A stretch of DNA of 56,365 nt from Acephala macrosclerotiorum (GCA_014904845.1 MU119524.1:1-56365), one strand, 5' to 3'; shown: positions 36,872 through 48,882, counted from the first letter of the stretch. Numbers and translations: made by a program. Notes: generated from the sequence alone by a model not told the origin.

Positions 36872-37435
36872 CTAGAGCCACCCCCTGTGTGGCTTTTGGA
36901 GTCCTTCACAGGAAAGTTTTCGGTGTTGAATCTCGGTCCATTCGGGTAAGGCTTCCCTCAATGCCTTAATTTGGGTATTCAGAAATCCTTCGCCATTGAC
37001 AGGAAGGTCGCAGAGTAGCCACTTCTGCAACGTGATTCTTTGTATATTCTTCGCGTCATCGCATTCGTAGAATCGTGGGAACGTGAGATCGATATGTTCA
37101 AGATCCGGAATGTAGATGATAGATATCCTTGCCAAAGTCGAAATATGTTTCGAACGCAAACGAGCAGTCGTTCGCGAGAGGCAGTGATTTCGTGATTCTC
37201 GGCAGGCCTGCAAGACCGGAGGGATAGGTTGATTGGAGATGAACTTGAGCCTCCCTTTCTGTAATGTAGGCTCCACTATTACTTCTGTGTTGTCGTTGGC
37301 GTTTTCAGGATCGCGTTCTGCGAAGGCGGGATGCCGTGCGTCGATACAATGTACCCGTGGGTTGTAAACATCTGCCTCAAAAGCATATTGCCAAATCAAA
37401 AGTCATAACTCAATAGGAAATAGCGTGAAGTACCC
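36872..37435 (-). pseudogene. 2EXR-domain protein, start lost and one nonsense codon
   Basis: The frame reads FTLFPIEL-stop-LLIWQYAFEADVYN, then continues open for about 175 codons to a stop at 36,872. The 2EXR domain, a fungus-specific module of unknown function, begins with F-x-x-L/F-P-x-E-I/L-R-x-x-I-W and later has PPVLQACRESR, which is present here. The Arg of that first motif is TGA (37,403-37,405), one C->T change from CGA. Upstream the frame has no ATG before a TAG, so the start is also missing or lies across a frameshift. Downstream composition is normal, so decay is recent. Restarting at a non-ATG codon after the stop is possible but would lose the conserved motif. Confidence 0.7.
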
Positions 37436-37444
37436 GAAGAACCG

Positions 37445-37660
37445 TTGTCCCTCCAAATTTCTGAGTCTCCTTGCATTGACTACTTTGACCGTCTATTCTA
37501 TCTTGCATTCGTAGGAAAAATGTTGGATATCTTGAGGCCGGATGATGCTATGCCTTTCTTTCCAATCCTCGAAGGAAATGAGAATGGAAAGAATACCAAA
37601 GCTGCTGGATATAAAAAGGTATTTTTAATAATATGGCAAGGTTATGCGCTGCTTTTTTAA
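37445..37660 (+). other. Open frame cut off at the RIP boundary (doubtful)
   Basis: A frame from 37,445 encodes residues such as CIDYFDRLFYLAFVGKMLDIL and stops just where the A+T block begins. There is no ATG at its start. It overlaps the lost 5' end of the 2EXR gene on the other strand. It could be the stump of a gene whose remainder was replaced by repeats. Nothing links it to a known family. Confidence 0.2.
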
Positions 37661-38472
37661 ACATTTTTCTTTGTATTGATTAATTTTAAAAGTAGTATTA
37701 ATTACGTACTTTTTAATATATAAAAACTTTTTATTTATTATAAATAATTAAATATTTTTATAAATTTTTGAATTTATAAAATTTATAATAATTAAAATAT
37801 AAAAAAAATTAAAATAAAAATTAATTTTAAAATAATTTTTATTAAAAAAAATTTAATATATAATTTAAAATTTATAAATAATATTAATAATTTTAATATA
37901 TTTTTATATTTTTTTATTATAATATTATTAATATTTTTATTAAAATTTATATAAAAAATTAATTTAATTTAATTTTAAATTATTTATAATTTATAAATTA
38001 ATTTATTAATTAATAAAATAAAATAATAAATAATAAATATTTTTATTTAAAAATTTTATATATAATGTTAATTATTTATTCAAATTTAATTAAAGTATTT
38101 AAATATAACGATTTAATTAATTTATTAAAAATTTCGTAATTACGAAATTATGAATTAAAAATATTAAAATTTTAATTATATTACACTTATAATTATAATT
38201 TATTAATTAATCCAAATTGTGTAAAATTCAATTAAATATTATCAGATTCCAAGTTTTAAGCGATTTTATTAATCCGTTATTGCGCAAATCAATAAAATAT
38301 AATCGCACTTAATAAAAATAGCAATTGCAAAACTCTCGAGTACGTTTTTGCCTTAGGTACTAAGGCTGGCAACCGCCCCGTGAGAAACATCAAAACTCTC
38401 TCTAAGTGCGTTTTTGCCTTAGGCATTAAGGCACCTAAATGCTAGAACAGCTGCGCAGCTCTCGAGGGGGTC

Positions 38473-38491
38473 CCAGGGGATCTCCCCCTGG
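38473..38491 (+). repeat. GC hairpin of R1 (first)
   Basis: CCAGGGGATCTCCCCCTGG is a near-perfect stem on a 3-4 nt loop. Related hairpins lie at 38,564-38,582 and 38,693-38,712, with scattered changes. Confidence 0.8.
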
Positions 38492-38783
38492 AATTATATA
38501 TTAAAAAAAGTGATTTAAATTGATTAAATCGATCGTAGCAACTTAATATAAAAGACAGGGGTCCCAAGGAGTGTCCCTTTGGTGTGAGGCTCTATTAAAA
38601 GTGTGTTTTTTGTCTAAGGCACTAAGGCAACAACAAAACATTAAAATTCTTTTCTTTTCTAGTTTTATAGTTGCGCAGCTTTTAAGGGGTGTCCTAGGGA
38701 GTCTTCCCCTGGAATTATATACTAAGTAAAATGATTAAAATCGATTGAATCGATCGTAGCAATTGAATATAAAAGAGGGGGTC

Positions 38784-38802
38784 CCAGGGGGTGTCCCCCT
38801 GG
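38784..38802 (+). repeat. GC hairpin of R1 (perfect)
   Basis: CCAGGGGGTGTCCCCCTGG has a perfect 8-bp stem around TGT, and is preceded by GAGGGGGTC, which could pair alternatively with the CCCCC arm. Confidence 0.85.
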
Positions 38803-39334
38803 TAATATGAGCTCCGAAAGTGCGTTTTTGCCTTAGGCACTAAGGAGTTTATCAGCTTATCGCTCTCACCGCCCGGCAGAATCTCAAACTACTACTTTAC
38901 CTCGATAATTATACTAACTTCAAATGCTTATAAAACGCTCAAATTAAGAGCTTTTAACTTAAAACTTAAAATAAAGATAGATTAATAAAATCGAAGACTT
39001 TGTAGCTCCTTGCAAAGGCGCTCTTGCGAGGCCTGCGAAACATTTTTTTAATTATATATATAAAAAACGTAATAAAAAATAATAATTAATTTAATTATAA
39101 TAATTTTAAAATTTTTATATAATATTATTAAAATAAAAATATATTAATATATAATTTTTATCTTTTAATTAAAATATAAATTAATAAAAAAAACGAATTT
39201 AAAAATGAATTTTAATATTTCTTTAAATTTAATTTATAATAAATATTATTTAATTAAAAAATAAAATAATTAAATTTAAATTTATATAAATTTAAAAAAA
39301 TTAAATTTTAATATAAAATAATAAATTTATTTTT

Positions 39335-39465
39335 GATTAAAGTGCAAATTAATTTTTTGTTTATTTTCTCTATTTTTAATTAAATTTTAAATTAATCTTT
39401 GATTTGTTTTATTTCTAATTAAAGTGCAAACTAATCTTTTGTCCGTTCTATTTATTCCCGACTAG
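39335..39465 (+). repeat. Threefold ~41-bp repeat across the RIP boundary
   Basis: The block GATTAAAGTGCAAATTAATT (about 39,335) recurs as AATTAAATTTTAAATTAATC (about 39,377) and AATTAAAGTGCAAACTAATC (about 39,417). The copy next to the gene island is the least mutated and the middle one the most. Confidence 0.7.
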
Positions 39466-40399
39466 GATTTAGGCCCACTTTCCTCGCATTTTACCCATTC
39501 CCAGCTCGAGTAAAAAACATTACAAAAAGCGCGAACCGGATTTTGGAATCATAGTCTAAAGCACTCCGAAAGTCTCTCGGGACGGTCAGAGGCCATATTC
39601 TATCCCCATAAGTGATCTGGTCCTGGGGATTATTGGGCAAGGAGGTCAATCTGGGGAGGTTAATCTGGGTCGCGGAACCTGGGGTTATGGGCAGTTATTA
39701 GACTAATTCCTCGACAGCCAATGCCGCAGTCACACGTTCTAGGATACTGTATACTGTATCGCACTCGCCACTGAGTTCTTTTTTTTCAGCCGGTTTCGTA
39801 ACAGGCTAGGGGCCTACTGAGTCCTTGCTTGTGTAACCTGAGTAAAATGATAGAAGAAAGTGGGTGAGGTCTATCAGGTCGAGTGACCGTATAGGAACTG
39901 GAATGTGGACCATTGACAGCGAGGCACAATAATAGCCCCCTAGGATTGGAAGAGGCGTGGAAAATTGGGGAACGAGAGAATAGAATGGAAACACAACATC
40001 CTTGGCGAGGCGATATTGTAAGACGGTGGCATCTCAGCAAATCAATTCTGGCGCTCCAACAATCTGTTGGATTGCACTAATGCTGTGAACCCACAGTTGG
40101 GGGCTGGATTGGGTCACCGGGACATGCATGCATAAGCCACAATTTCTGCGAAAGCAACATTATACACGTATGTCTCTTGCCTGTCCGCTTATAGCTGAAG
40201 GAATAAGCCCCTCAAAAAAACAATTTAGGGTGCTCATTATATGTTATCCAAACTGAGTCCTATGCATCTCATAACTTCCTACGACATTACAACCTTTCAC
40301 AAACACTGGTTCGCCTCAACTTCAAGCCTCTTATTTTCAAACTTTGATTGCCATACCAATCTACCATAAAGTTACAGGGCAACGGAAGGACACGACACG
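39466..40399. other. 5' flank of the acidic repeat gene, no gene seen
   Basis: This is non-coding DNA of normal composition. The 100 bp before the start are rich in C and T on the + strand (a usual fungal promoter trait). A TATATG at about 40,237 is a weak TATA candidate. Confidence 0.5.
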
Positions 40400-42243
40400 A
40401 TGAATTGGACTGATCAAAGGGCACAGGTACTGGGTATGTCTTGGGTTCTCAGAATACGTTTCAGTCATTAATTAAATTAGCGAATTGCAAATGTCTTTAT
40501 GGAATAGACACTGAAGTCTTCACTTTCTCCTACGGTGGCCTTCATCAAGCCATCGCCACTAGATTTGATCCAGCTACCGACTCATGGACTAAGCTTCTCC
40601 ATGGCAGAGGGCCCGCGATATGTACGAATCAAGCTCTTCAGGAATTACTTGCAGAGGCGGAAAACGAACTTGCCAAACTGTTTCGCGCAGGCGGTATTAG
40701 CGTCCCGTTCTCTGGGGATCCCGCCCAGACTATAGCCTTGCATCGTGGGATACAGAGTCATGGGGCCAGCAGCAGCGTCTGCTCGGATGACTTTGTGCTC
40801 ATCGCCACTCCAAGATCAACTTCATCGGAGGAGGCCGTTGGGGCTGCTCCTAGTGAAGGAGGCGATGCATCTGTGTGTGTATCGCACAACTGCACCTCCG
40901 AGGAACTTACTGAGCCAGTCCACGTCGAGGAACTCGAGGCTGTCTTTGAGAAGGAAACTGAACTAGCTTGTGAAGAGAAAGAACCTGACGAGCCAGTTTA
41001 CGAGGAGAAGGATGCTGAGTCAGCCGAGGAGTTGAACGAATATAATGAGCCAGCTTGTGTGGAGACTGAATCTGAACCAACTTGGGAGGTAAATCCAACT
41101 GAACCTGAGCTAGCTGAAGAGTCGAAAGGATATGAAGAGCCAGCTTGTGAAGAGCCAGCTTGTGAAGAGCCAGCTTGTGAAGAGCCAGCTTGTGAAGAGC
41201 CAGCTTGTGAAGAGCCAGCTTATGAAGAGCCAGATTATGAAGAGGAGGAACCCGAGTTAATTTGGGAGGTGAAGGAAGTTGAGCTAGCTAAGGAGAAAGA
41301 ACTAGAACATGTCTGTGAAGAGGTATTTGAAGCTCTGTGCCAACGACGCGAGGATATTTCAGTAGAGGAGTCACTCGGTGAGTCGTCCAAGCTTATGGAT
41401 GGCGAGATACCTCAGCCAGAAATCGAGATCGAGCCTGAGGTCAAGCAGGGTAAGAAGTCAAAGAAAGAGAAACGCAAGCAACGCAAGAAAGGGAAGAAAG
41501 AAATCGAAGAAATCGAAAAGGACGATGAGCCAGAAGACTGTTTTGCGGACCCAAAGCGAACGGTGCAGGGTTGCAAAAGTCTTCCTGATGAACCTCATCC
41601 CCAGCCAGACGACCTAGTTCTTGAGCCCCTGCAAGCGGTCGAAAATGGTGGCCTTTCTTTCGGCACCCCGAAAGAAGAGGATCCAATGACTAAACACGCG
41701 CCACCGAACTCCGAAGAGGTTTTGAAGCAATTCTTCGCATCATTGTTGACAAAGAGGGTCAAAGGAGAGTTGAGCGAGACACCCATACCTACAGATTCAC
41801 CAATCTCCGAAGGGTCACCTCGTCAAACACTTGGAGCACCAATTACACAAGCTACTGAAAAGCCCTTCACTACTGGCACATCAGTTCTAGAAGATGCCCA
41901 GGCAGAAAGGACATCTCACCGGAGTGGGAACGGTCAAACGATCGTACTAACGATCCTCCACACAACCAAGACCAGCAACCAGGCCCTAAACACGATGGTA
42001 AACCTCGCAGAGAACACCAAAGCAGCAATCATTGATGCCGTGAATTTCTACCTTGACTCCAAATGTCTTTCGGTGCATTTCCCAAGACAGCGAAGGGTTG
42101 AGATCAGATCTGGTACTGGCAAGAAGGGAGATCTTGACTTATCCGCTGTTGATGAGAACAAGTGGTGGGAGTACCTGGAGTATCTTCGTCAATATACGAC
42201 ACTTCCTGAGTTGACAGTTGATGTCGTGGAACTTTATGAATGA
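40400..42243 (+). CDS. Acidic repeat protein with EPACE tandem repeats, 598 aa
   Basis: Exon 1 (40,400-40,433) begins with ATG and encodes MNWTDQRAQVL. A 47-bp intron with donor GTATGT and acceptor AAATTAG leads to exon 2 (40,481-42,243). Without this intron the long frame has no ATG. Residues 12-90 are folded-looking (CKCLYGIDTEVFTFSYGGLH). About 150-330 is extremely Glu-rich with a 5-residue repeat EPACE near 230-262 (five EPAC copies, then EPAY and EPDY). A Lys-rich patch near 335-352 (GKKSKKEKRKQRKKGKK) looks like a nuclear signal. The C-terminal ~110 residues (LTILHTTKTSNQALNTMVNL ... WWEYLEYLRQYTTLPELTVDVV) look like a conserved globular domain I cannot name. Function is unknown. A nuclear or scaffold role is only a guess. 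Confidence 0.8.
41134..41240 (+). repeat. 15-bp coding minisatellite
   Basis: The unit GAGCCAGCTTGTGAA is repeated almost perfectly inside the acidic repeat gene. Copies are near-identical at the DNA level, including synonymous positions, so the array expanded recently and length is likely to vary among strains. Confidence 0.9.
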
Positions 42244-42471
42244 TTCCTTTTGGATAAATTCCTTTCTTTTTGTTTCCCTGGGTGAATAGTTAGCAGTCTC
42301 AGGGTTCGGTGATTGTCCCGATCAATTGGGAATCTATATTGAGATGTAGCTGATAAGGTCAAATTTGAGGATAGGAAGGCTAAGTGCAGAGGAAAATGAA
42401 ACAACGATGTTTTGCAGATGTGCTTATGGAGTTTGTATTTGTGAGGAGACAGCTTCAAAATTATGTGGACT

Positions 42472-42896
42472 TCACGAGGAAACGAAAACAAATGGGTAAC
42501 CAGCTCCTGTCACTTTCACATATTCGCGTAGGCTTCGTACGCTTTGTAGAAGCACGAGAAGATCCCGACCAAATAATTCTGAATCGTCGGTTGCTGTGCA
42601 AGCGCTTCCAAGGAGAACTCCAACTAATACATATCACCACTGTATACAGTGATTGCCATTTTCAATCCCTCCTTTAGCAGCAGAACATCACCAGGCATCC
42701 CCAACAGATCCTCGGTAATCCCAAGCGAGGTGAAATGAGGGTCCTCTACCCCTTGAAGAACCGTAGCTCCCAACAAATGTGGCAGCCGACCAAGGACTCG
42801 AATGATAGGACGTTGGCCACAAAGGCTCCGTTCCTTAGTTGATGAACACCTGATGCATCTCTTCTGCCTGAAGGGAGCACTGGAGCCCAAATTCAC
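42472..42896 (-). other. Possible gene fragment (minus)
   Basis: A frame without ATG reads VNLGSSAPFRQKRC ... LLGMPGDVLLLKEGLKM and stops at 42,624. A 59-bp intron (42,579-42,637, GTGATA...TTCAG) would extend it to ELFGRDLLVLLQSVRSLREY and a stop at 42,472. An upstream TGA near 42,930 closes the frame. It might be the 3' end of a truncated gene. I do not recognise the family and it may be chance. Confidence 0.22.
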
Positions 42897-45459
42897 CAGG
42901 TCTACTCCGCCACTATCGCCTTGCTGACCGAATCACATGGCGAAAATTGCCCTGGCTGTGTGGATATTGTAGGGCACCAAACAGCATATTAAATTGTCCA
43001 GTTAAGATCAGCCGCGTTTTAGTACTTGTACTTGCCGAACTTTACGAAAAGGCAACTTATAACTTATATCGAAATAAATATATTTAAGGAATTAAAATTA
43101 TTAATAAAATAAATTATATAATTAACGTTTATATAAATATATAAATTTTTTTTTAAAAATATTAATAATAATAAAATATTATTTAAATTAATTTTAAAAT
43201 TTAAAATATTTAAAAAACGTTTAAATAATTAAATTTAATAATAATAAATATAATTTTTATATTTTTATAATTTATTATTTATTATTAAAATTAATTATAA
43301 TATTAATTTTATAAATTTATTATAAAATATATATTATTTAATAAATTAATAATATTATAAAAATTATAATATAAAAAAACGTTTATATAAAATATTTAAT
43401 ATATTATTATAAGTTTTTTATTAATTTTTTTATTAAATTTATAAATTAAATTATAAATAAAACGTAAATTTTTTAATATTATTTTTACGAAATTAATTAA
43501 ATAAATTTTTTTAAATTATTATAAAAAATATAATACGAAATATTAAATTACGTATTAAATATATTAATATATTTAATAAAACGATATACGTTTTATATAT
43601 AATATTACGCGAAATAATATTTTTTAAATAAAAAATAAATATAATAAAATATATTATTTATTTTTTTAATATTAATTAATAATTATAAAATTATAAAATA
43701 ATTAAAAAATGTTTAAAAAATAAATAAAAAAAATTTAAAATTAAATAAATTAAAAAATATTTAAATTGATTTATATATATTTAATTATTTATAATATATA
43801 AATTAAATTTTTTTTTTTTAAGTTTTTTAATAATATTTAAAAAAAAATTAATAATTATTTTTAATTAAAATAAAATTTATTTAATTTTTATATAATATTT
43901 TATATTAATTAAATATTTTAAAATATTTTATAAATTTAATAAAAATATATAAAAATAAAACTAAATAGAAATAATAATAATATAATATTTTTATTACGAA
44001 AATAAGTAAATATATATAATATAAATAATTGAAATAATAATCTATAGATAGAGAACTCGATTATATATAAATAGAAATCACGTGTATAGTACGTGAATAT
44101 AAAAAGTTTCTCGTAATAATTTTTAATAATATTTAAAAATAAAATATTAAATTTTATTATAAAAAATTATTAAAAAATTATATAAATTTCAAATAATAAT
44201 TAAAATAAAAAAATATTATTTTAAAATAAAAAATTATATAATATAATACGATTATTAAAAATTTAAATAAATATAATTTTTAAAATTAAATATTTAATAT
44301 ATTATTACGAATAAATAATAATATTATAATAATAATAATAAATTTAATTTAATTAAAAAATATTATTACGAATTATATAATTTATAATACGTAATTAAAT
44401 TAAGATTTAAAATATTAATATATAAATTTTTTTTTTTTTTTATAATATATATAAATATTAAAAAATATAATTATATATTATTTAAATATATTTTAACGTT
44501 TAAAAATTTTTATATTAATTTAAAATTTATAATTAAAATTATTATACGAATTAAATTTTTTTTATATTTTATTAATTAAATTTAAAATAATAATAATTTA
44601 AAAAATATTAAATAAATTATATATATATAAAAATTAAAAATTATTATTTATTTTATACGAATTTTTATAAAAAAAATATTAATTAAATTAATTTATTATA
44701 AAATTATAAAATAATAAATAATATTTTTTATTATTAAAATTAAAAATTATTAAATTTAATTATTATAAAAAAATATATTATTTTTATTTTATATATAAAA
44801 ATTAAATTTAATAATTTCAAAAATAATTATAATTTTAATTATTTTTTATTAATAATAAATTAATATTTTAAATAATTAATAAAATTAAAAATTATTATAT
44901 ATTTTTAAAATAATTATAAAAAATATTAATTTATAAAAATTATATATTAATTTGTTTAAAAAAATTAATAATAATTATTTATAATAATTAATTTTATTTT
45001 TATAAAAAAACGATATAAATAAAAATTAATTTTTAAAACGAATTTTATTTAAAAATAATAATTTAAAAATTAAAATTAATAAATTATTCGTATTAAATTT
45101 TATAAATAATAAAAATATAAACTTTTTTTAAAATAATATAATAATATATACGAAAATTATAAAATTAGTTTAAAAATTAAAAAAATACAATTTTTATAAT
45201 ATATTAATTTAATTTAAATTAAAATATAATATTAAAAATTATTTAAAAAAAATTTTTTATAACGTTTTAAAAAAAAAAATTTATAAATACGATTAAAAAT
45301 ATTATTAAATTAATATAAAAATTTTATATAAAATTATAAATTAATTTATAAAAAGTTTTTTAATAATAAAAACGTATATAAATTTATTTAAATAAATATT
45401 TAAAAAATTAATTAAATAAAATTAATTAAATAAATAATATTAAAAACGAAAATTTATAA

Positions 45460-46020
45460 AATCTTTTATAATAAACGATTTTATTTAAATTTAATTAAAA
45501 TATTTAAATAAAACGATTTAATTAATTTATTAAAAATTTATAATAAAAATAATTATATAATAATTTCAAAGTAATATATAATCGATTTAATAAAAAATAT
45601 TAAAATTTTAATTAATATACGATTATAATTATAAGTTATTTATTAATATAAATTATATAAAATTTATAAATAAATTAAAATTTAATTAAATATTTTGAAA
45701 TTTGAAATTTTAAATAATTTTATTAATTTATTATTACGTAAATTAATAAAATATAATTATATTTAATTAAAATAACGATTATAAAAAATTATTAAATACG
45801 TTTTTGTTTTAAATATTAAGGTTAATAATTATTTTTTTCGATTTTTAAAATTTTTTAAATATTAAATATTTTTATAATTATATAATTTTTTATAAAAACG
45901 TTTTTATGAAGTTTATAAAATAAAATATATATCGAATATCGTAAAAAAAAAATCGTTTCTTATTAATTCGTTTAACGAATTATCGAATAAATTTTTTTTT
46001 TAAAACGAAAAAAATATTTT
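45460..46020 (+). repeat. R1 copy, saturated
   Basis: The left arm (AACGATTTAATTAATTTATT near 45,513, then TTTTATTAATTTATTATTAC near 45,717) is followed by ATACGTTTTTGTTTTAAATA near 45,796 and the outer right end with TATCGAATATCG near 45,930. The hairpin units between are missing, so this copy has fewer tandem units. Confidence 0.65.
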
Positions 46021-46534
46021 ATAATTTAACAATAAAAAATAATAAAATATTAATAATTTTATATAAAAATTATATAAAATATTTTAATTATGATTTTATT
46101 ATAATTATAAAAAATTATATAAAATAATAATAATAATTTTTTAAAAATATTATTCGTATTAATATTTTAATTATTAAAATTTAATTATTTTTTTTAAAGA
46201 AAAATTATTATTAAAAAATTTAAATTTAATATTATAAAATTCAATTAATAATTTTTTTATTTAAAATTATATTAATTATTAATAAAAGAAATTAATAATA
46301 TATTATTATTATTTAATTATATTTTCGTTTTATATTTTTTTTAATATAATTTTTAAATTATTAATAAAAGTTTAAAAAATTTTAATATTAATATAAATAA
46401 TAAATTTTAAAAATAAATAAAAAAAAATTATTATTTTAATAATTTTATTATATTATTTTTTTATTTTTTTTTATATATATTATAATTAATTTTTATTATT
46501 TAAATTTTTTTTAAATTTTTAATTATTAATATAT

Positions 46535-46600
46535 TTTATTAATAAATATAATTAATATTATATTTATTAATAAATATAATTAATATTATATTTATTAATA
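46535..46600. repeat. 28-bp A/T tandem repeat
   Basis: A little over two copies of a 28-bp unit beginning TTTATTAATAAATATAATTA. Confidence 0.8.
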
Positions 46601-47149
46601 TTTTAATAAAATTTTTAAAAAAATAGAAATTATTTATAAAATATATTTTTAATTAAATAATTTTAAATATATAATTATAATACGTTTTAATTATATTATT
46701 AAATTAAAATTGAAAATAAAAATAAAATATTTATATTAATTTTAAATTTTTTTTAAATTAATTTTAATAATATAATTAAAATTAAAAAAACGTATATATT
46801 TTTATAAATATATATTCGTATTATAAAAATTATTTTAATTAAAATTATTATTTATAATTTTAAAAATTTAATTTTTTATTTATTATTTATAATTTTAATT
46901 TTTTTATTTTATAATATTAATTTATATAAATTATTAAATTTTAATAAATTTATATATTTATAAAATTAATTTATTTATAAAAATTATATAATTTTATCAA
47001 ATTTTTATAAATTATTATAATTAATTATTTATTTCAAAAATTAATATTAATTTATATATATATATAATATTAATATTTTTAATAATAAATAATATTATTA
47101 AAAAATTTTATTATTATATAATTATTTTAATAAAAAATATTAAATTTTA

Positions 47150-48440
47150 CGATTATAATTTATTAATTAATTTAAATAATATAAAATTTAATTAAATATT
47201 AAAAGATTTTAAAAATTTTTTTTTTAATATAAATTAAAATTTTATTAAAAAAAATACGTTTTTATTTTATATTTATATAATATTTAAAAAAAAAATTTTA
47301 ATATAAATTAAAATTTTATTAAAAATACGTTTTTATTTTATTTATTAAAAAATTATTTATATATAATAAATTTATTATTAATATTAATATAAAATAAAAA
47401 ATAATTTAATAAAAATATTTAAAAAATTAATTATTAAATTAATTATTAAATTTTATTTTTTTTATTATTTAAAAATTATTTTAATTAATATTATTATAAT
47501 ATATAAATTTTAAAATTTAATATTAAATAAAATTATTTTTAATTTTAAAAATTTAATATAATATTAAATTTATTATATATAAAATATACGTTTTATTATA
47601 TATTTTTTTAATTTAAATAATATAAAAAATTTAAAATTATATAATTATATATTTTATATAATAATAATTAATTAAATTTAATTAATAAATAAAATAATTT
47701 AAAACAATAATTAAATAAAATATTTTAAAAAATTAATTAAAAAAATATAATAAAAATTAAATAATTTTTAAAATAAAAATAAAAAATATATTTTTTAATA
47801 TTTTAAAAATAAAAATAAAAATATAATTTATATTAAAAAAATTAAAAAAAATTATAATAATTAAATAATTTATAAAAAATATTTATTAATATAAAATAAT
47901 TATAAAAATATTATTATTATAATTTAAAATAAAAATAAATAAATAAATAAAATAAATAATTAAATATAAAATATTTAAATAATTGTATTTATTTTTATTT
48001 TTTATAATAAAAATTTTAATAATTAAATATTAAAAATCGTTTTATTAATTTTTTTATATTTATAATATTTATAAAATTATATAATTTTTTTAATAAAACG
48101 TTAAATAATATTTAAAAATTTTTAAATTTTTAATTAATAATATTAAATTAATTTATAATTATTTTATAATTAAATTATATTAATAATATTAAATTTTATA
48201 AATATAAATAAATTTATTTTTAATTATTATAATTTAATTTTTTTTATTATAAAAATTAAATATAAAAAACGAGAATTTTAAAAAATATTTTTTTTAATAA
48301 TATAAAATTTTATAAAAAATATTTTTTTATTTTGAATATTTAAAAAATCTTTATTTTATTATTTAATAAAATTTTAAATATTTATAAAATATTTAAATTT
48401 AAATTTTTTAAATTGAAATTTAAAATAAAATATATAATAA
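47150..48440 (+). repeat. R1-related copies, saturated
   Basis: Blocks of the R1 tandem unit recur: AATACGTTTTTATTTTAT near 47,255 and 47,320, and the hairpin-region remnant TTTTAATAATATAAAATTTT near 48,293 followed by right-arm sequence to about 48,440. Mutation is too heavy to set precise ends. Confidence 0.45.
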
Positions 48441-48460
48441 ATAAATAAAAAAATATTTAA

Positions 48461-48650
48461 ATATATTAATATATTACGTTTAATAAACGTAGTTTTTACG
48501 TAATAAATATAAAAATTATTAATTATTTAAAAAATTAAATTTAAAATTAAAAATATTAATATATTTTCAATTTTTATATTAGTTTTTTTTTAATTAAAAT
48601 ACGTAATAAATACGTATATATATTTCGATATTAATAATTTTTTATTTAAT
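48461..48650 (+). repeat. LTR-like repeat R3, left copy
   Basis: About 190 bp match 56,120-56,308 in the same orientation, from ATATTAATATATTACGTTTA to CGATATTA. Differences are mainly C/T or G/A. The pair encloses 7.5 kb and may be the LTRs of one retrotransposon, but no target duplication could be shown. Confidence 0.65.
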
Positions 48651-48816
48651 CATAGATTTAATAAATTTCTCGTAATTTAAAAATTTAATATTTATAAAAC
48701 GATTATAAAAAATCGCTCGTTTAAAAAAAACAAATAAAAAAATCTCGTAATTATATTAATTATATTATAAATTCTTTGTAAAATTATAATTTTTTCGTAT
48801 AACGTTAATTAAATAA

Positions 48817-48882
48817 TTTTTTTAAAAAAAAAACTTATTTTAAAATAAATTTTTTTAAAAAAAAAACTTATTTTAAAATAAA
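48817..48882. repeat. 33-bp tandem duplication
   Basis: Two identical adjacent 33-bp units with the block AAAAAAAAAACTTATTTTAA. Confidence 0.9.

Larger units (their letters stand above)
38045..39046 (+). repeat. R1 repeat, best preserved copy
   Basis: Three parts can be seen. The left arm (38,045-38,340) is partly mutated and matches other copies. The core (38,341-38,860) holds a tandem unit of about 220 bp: the marker GATCGTAGCAA recurs at 38,531 and 38,752, and GCGCAGCT at about 38,453 and 38,673. Each unit has two GC hairpins about 91 bp apart and one GCCTTAGG(C/T)A(C/T)TAAGGC inverted repeat. The right arm (38,861-39,046) ends near GCGAGGCCTGCGAAAC. No protein-coding frame is seen and no terminal repeats or target duplication could be defined. 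It could be a non-autonomous transposon, part of a larger element, or a dispersed satellite. Confidence 0.8.
37665..39330. other. A+T-rich block between the two islands
   Basis: The outer parts (37,665-38,190 and 39,050-39,330) are RIP-saturated and carry no gene. The centre is the well preserved R1 repeat listed separately. Confidence 0.85.

Noticed and set aside
42384..42677. 97-codon plus-strand frame downstream of the acidic repeat gene
   Set aside because: It begins with a non-ATG codon, lies in probable 3' flank, has no recognisable motif, and overlaps the equally doubtful minus-strand fragment.
48461..48650. A target-site duplication flanking the R3 pair
   Set aside because: No convincing 4-6 bp match was found at the outer borders; in such A+T-rich DNA short matches would mean little.
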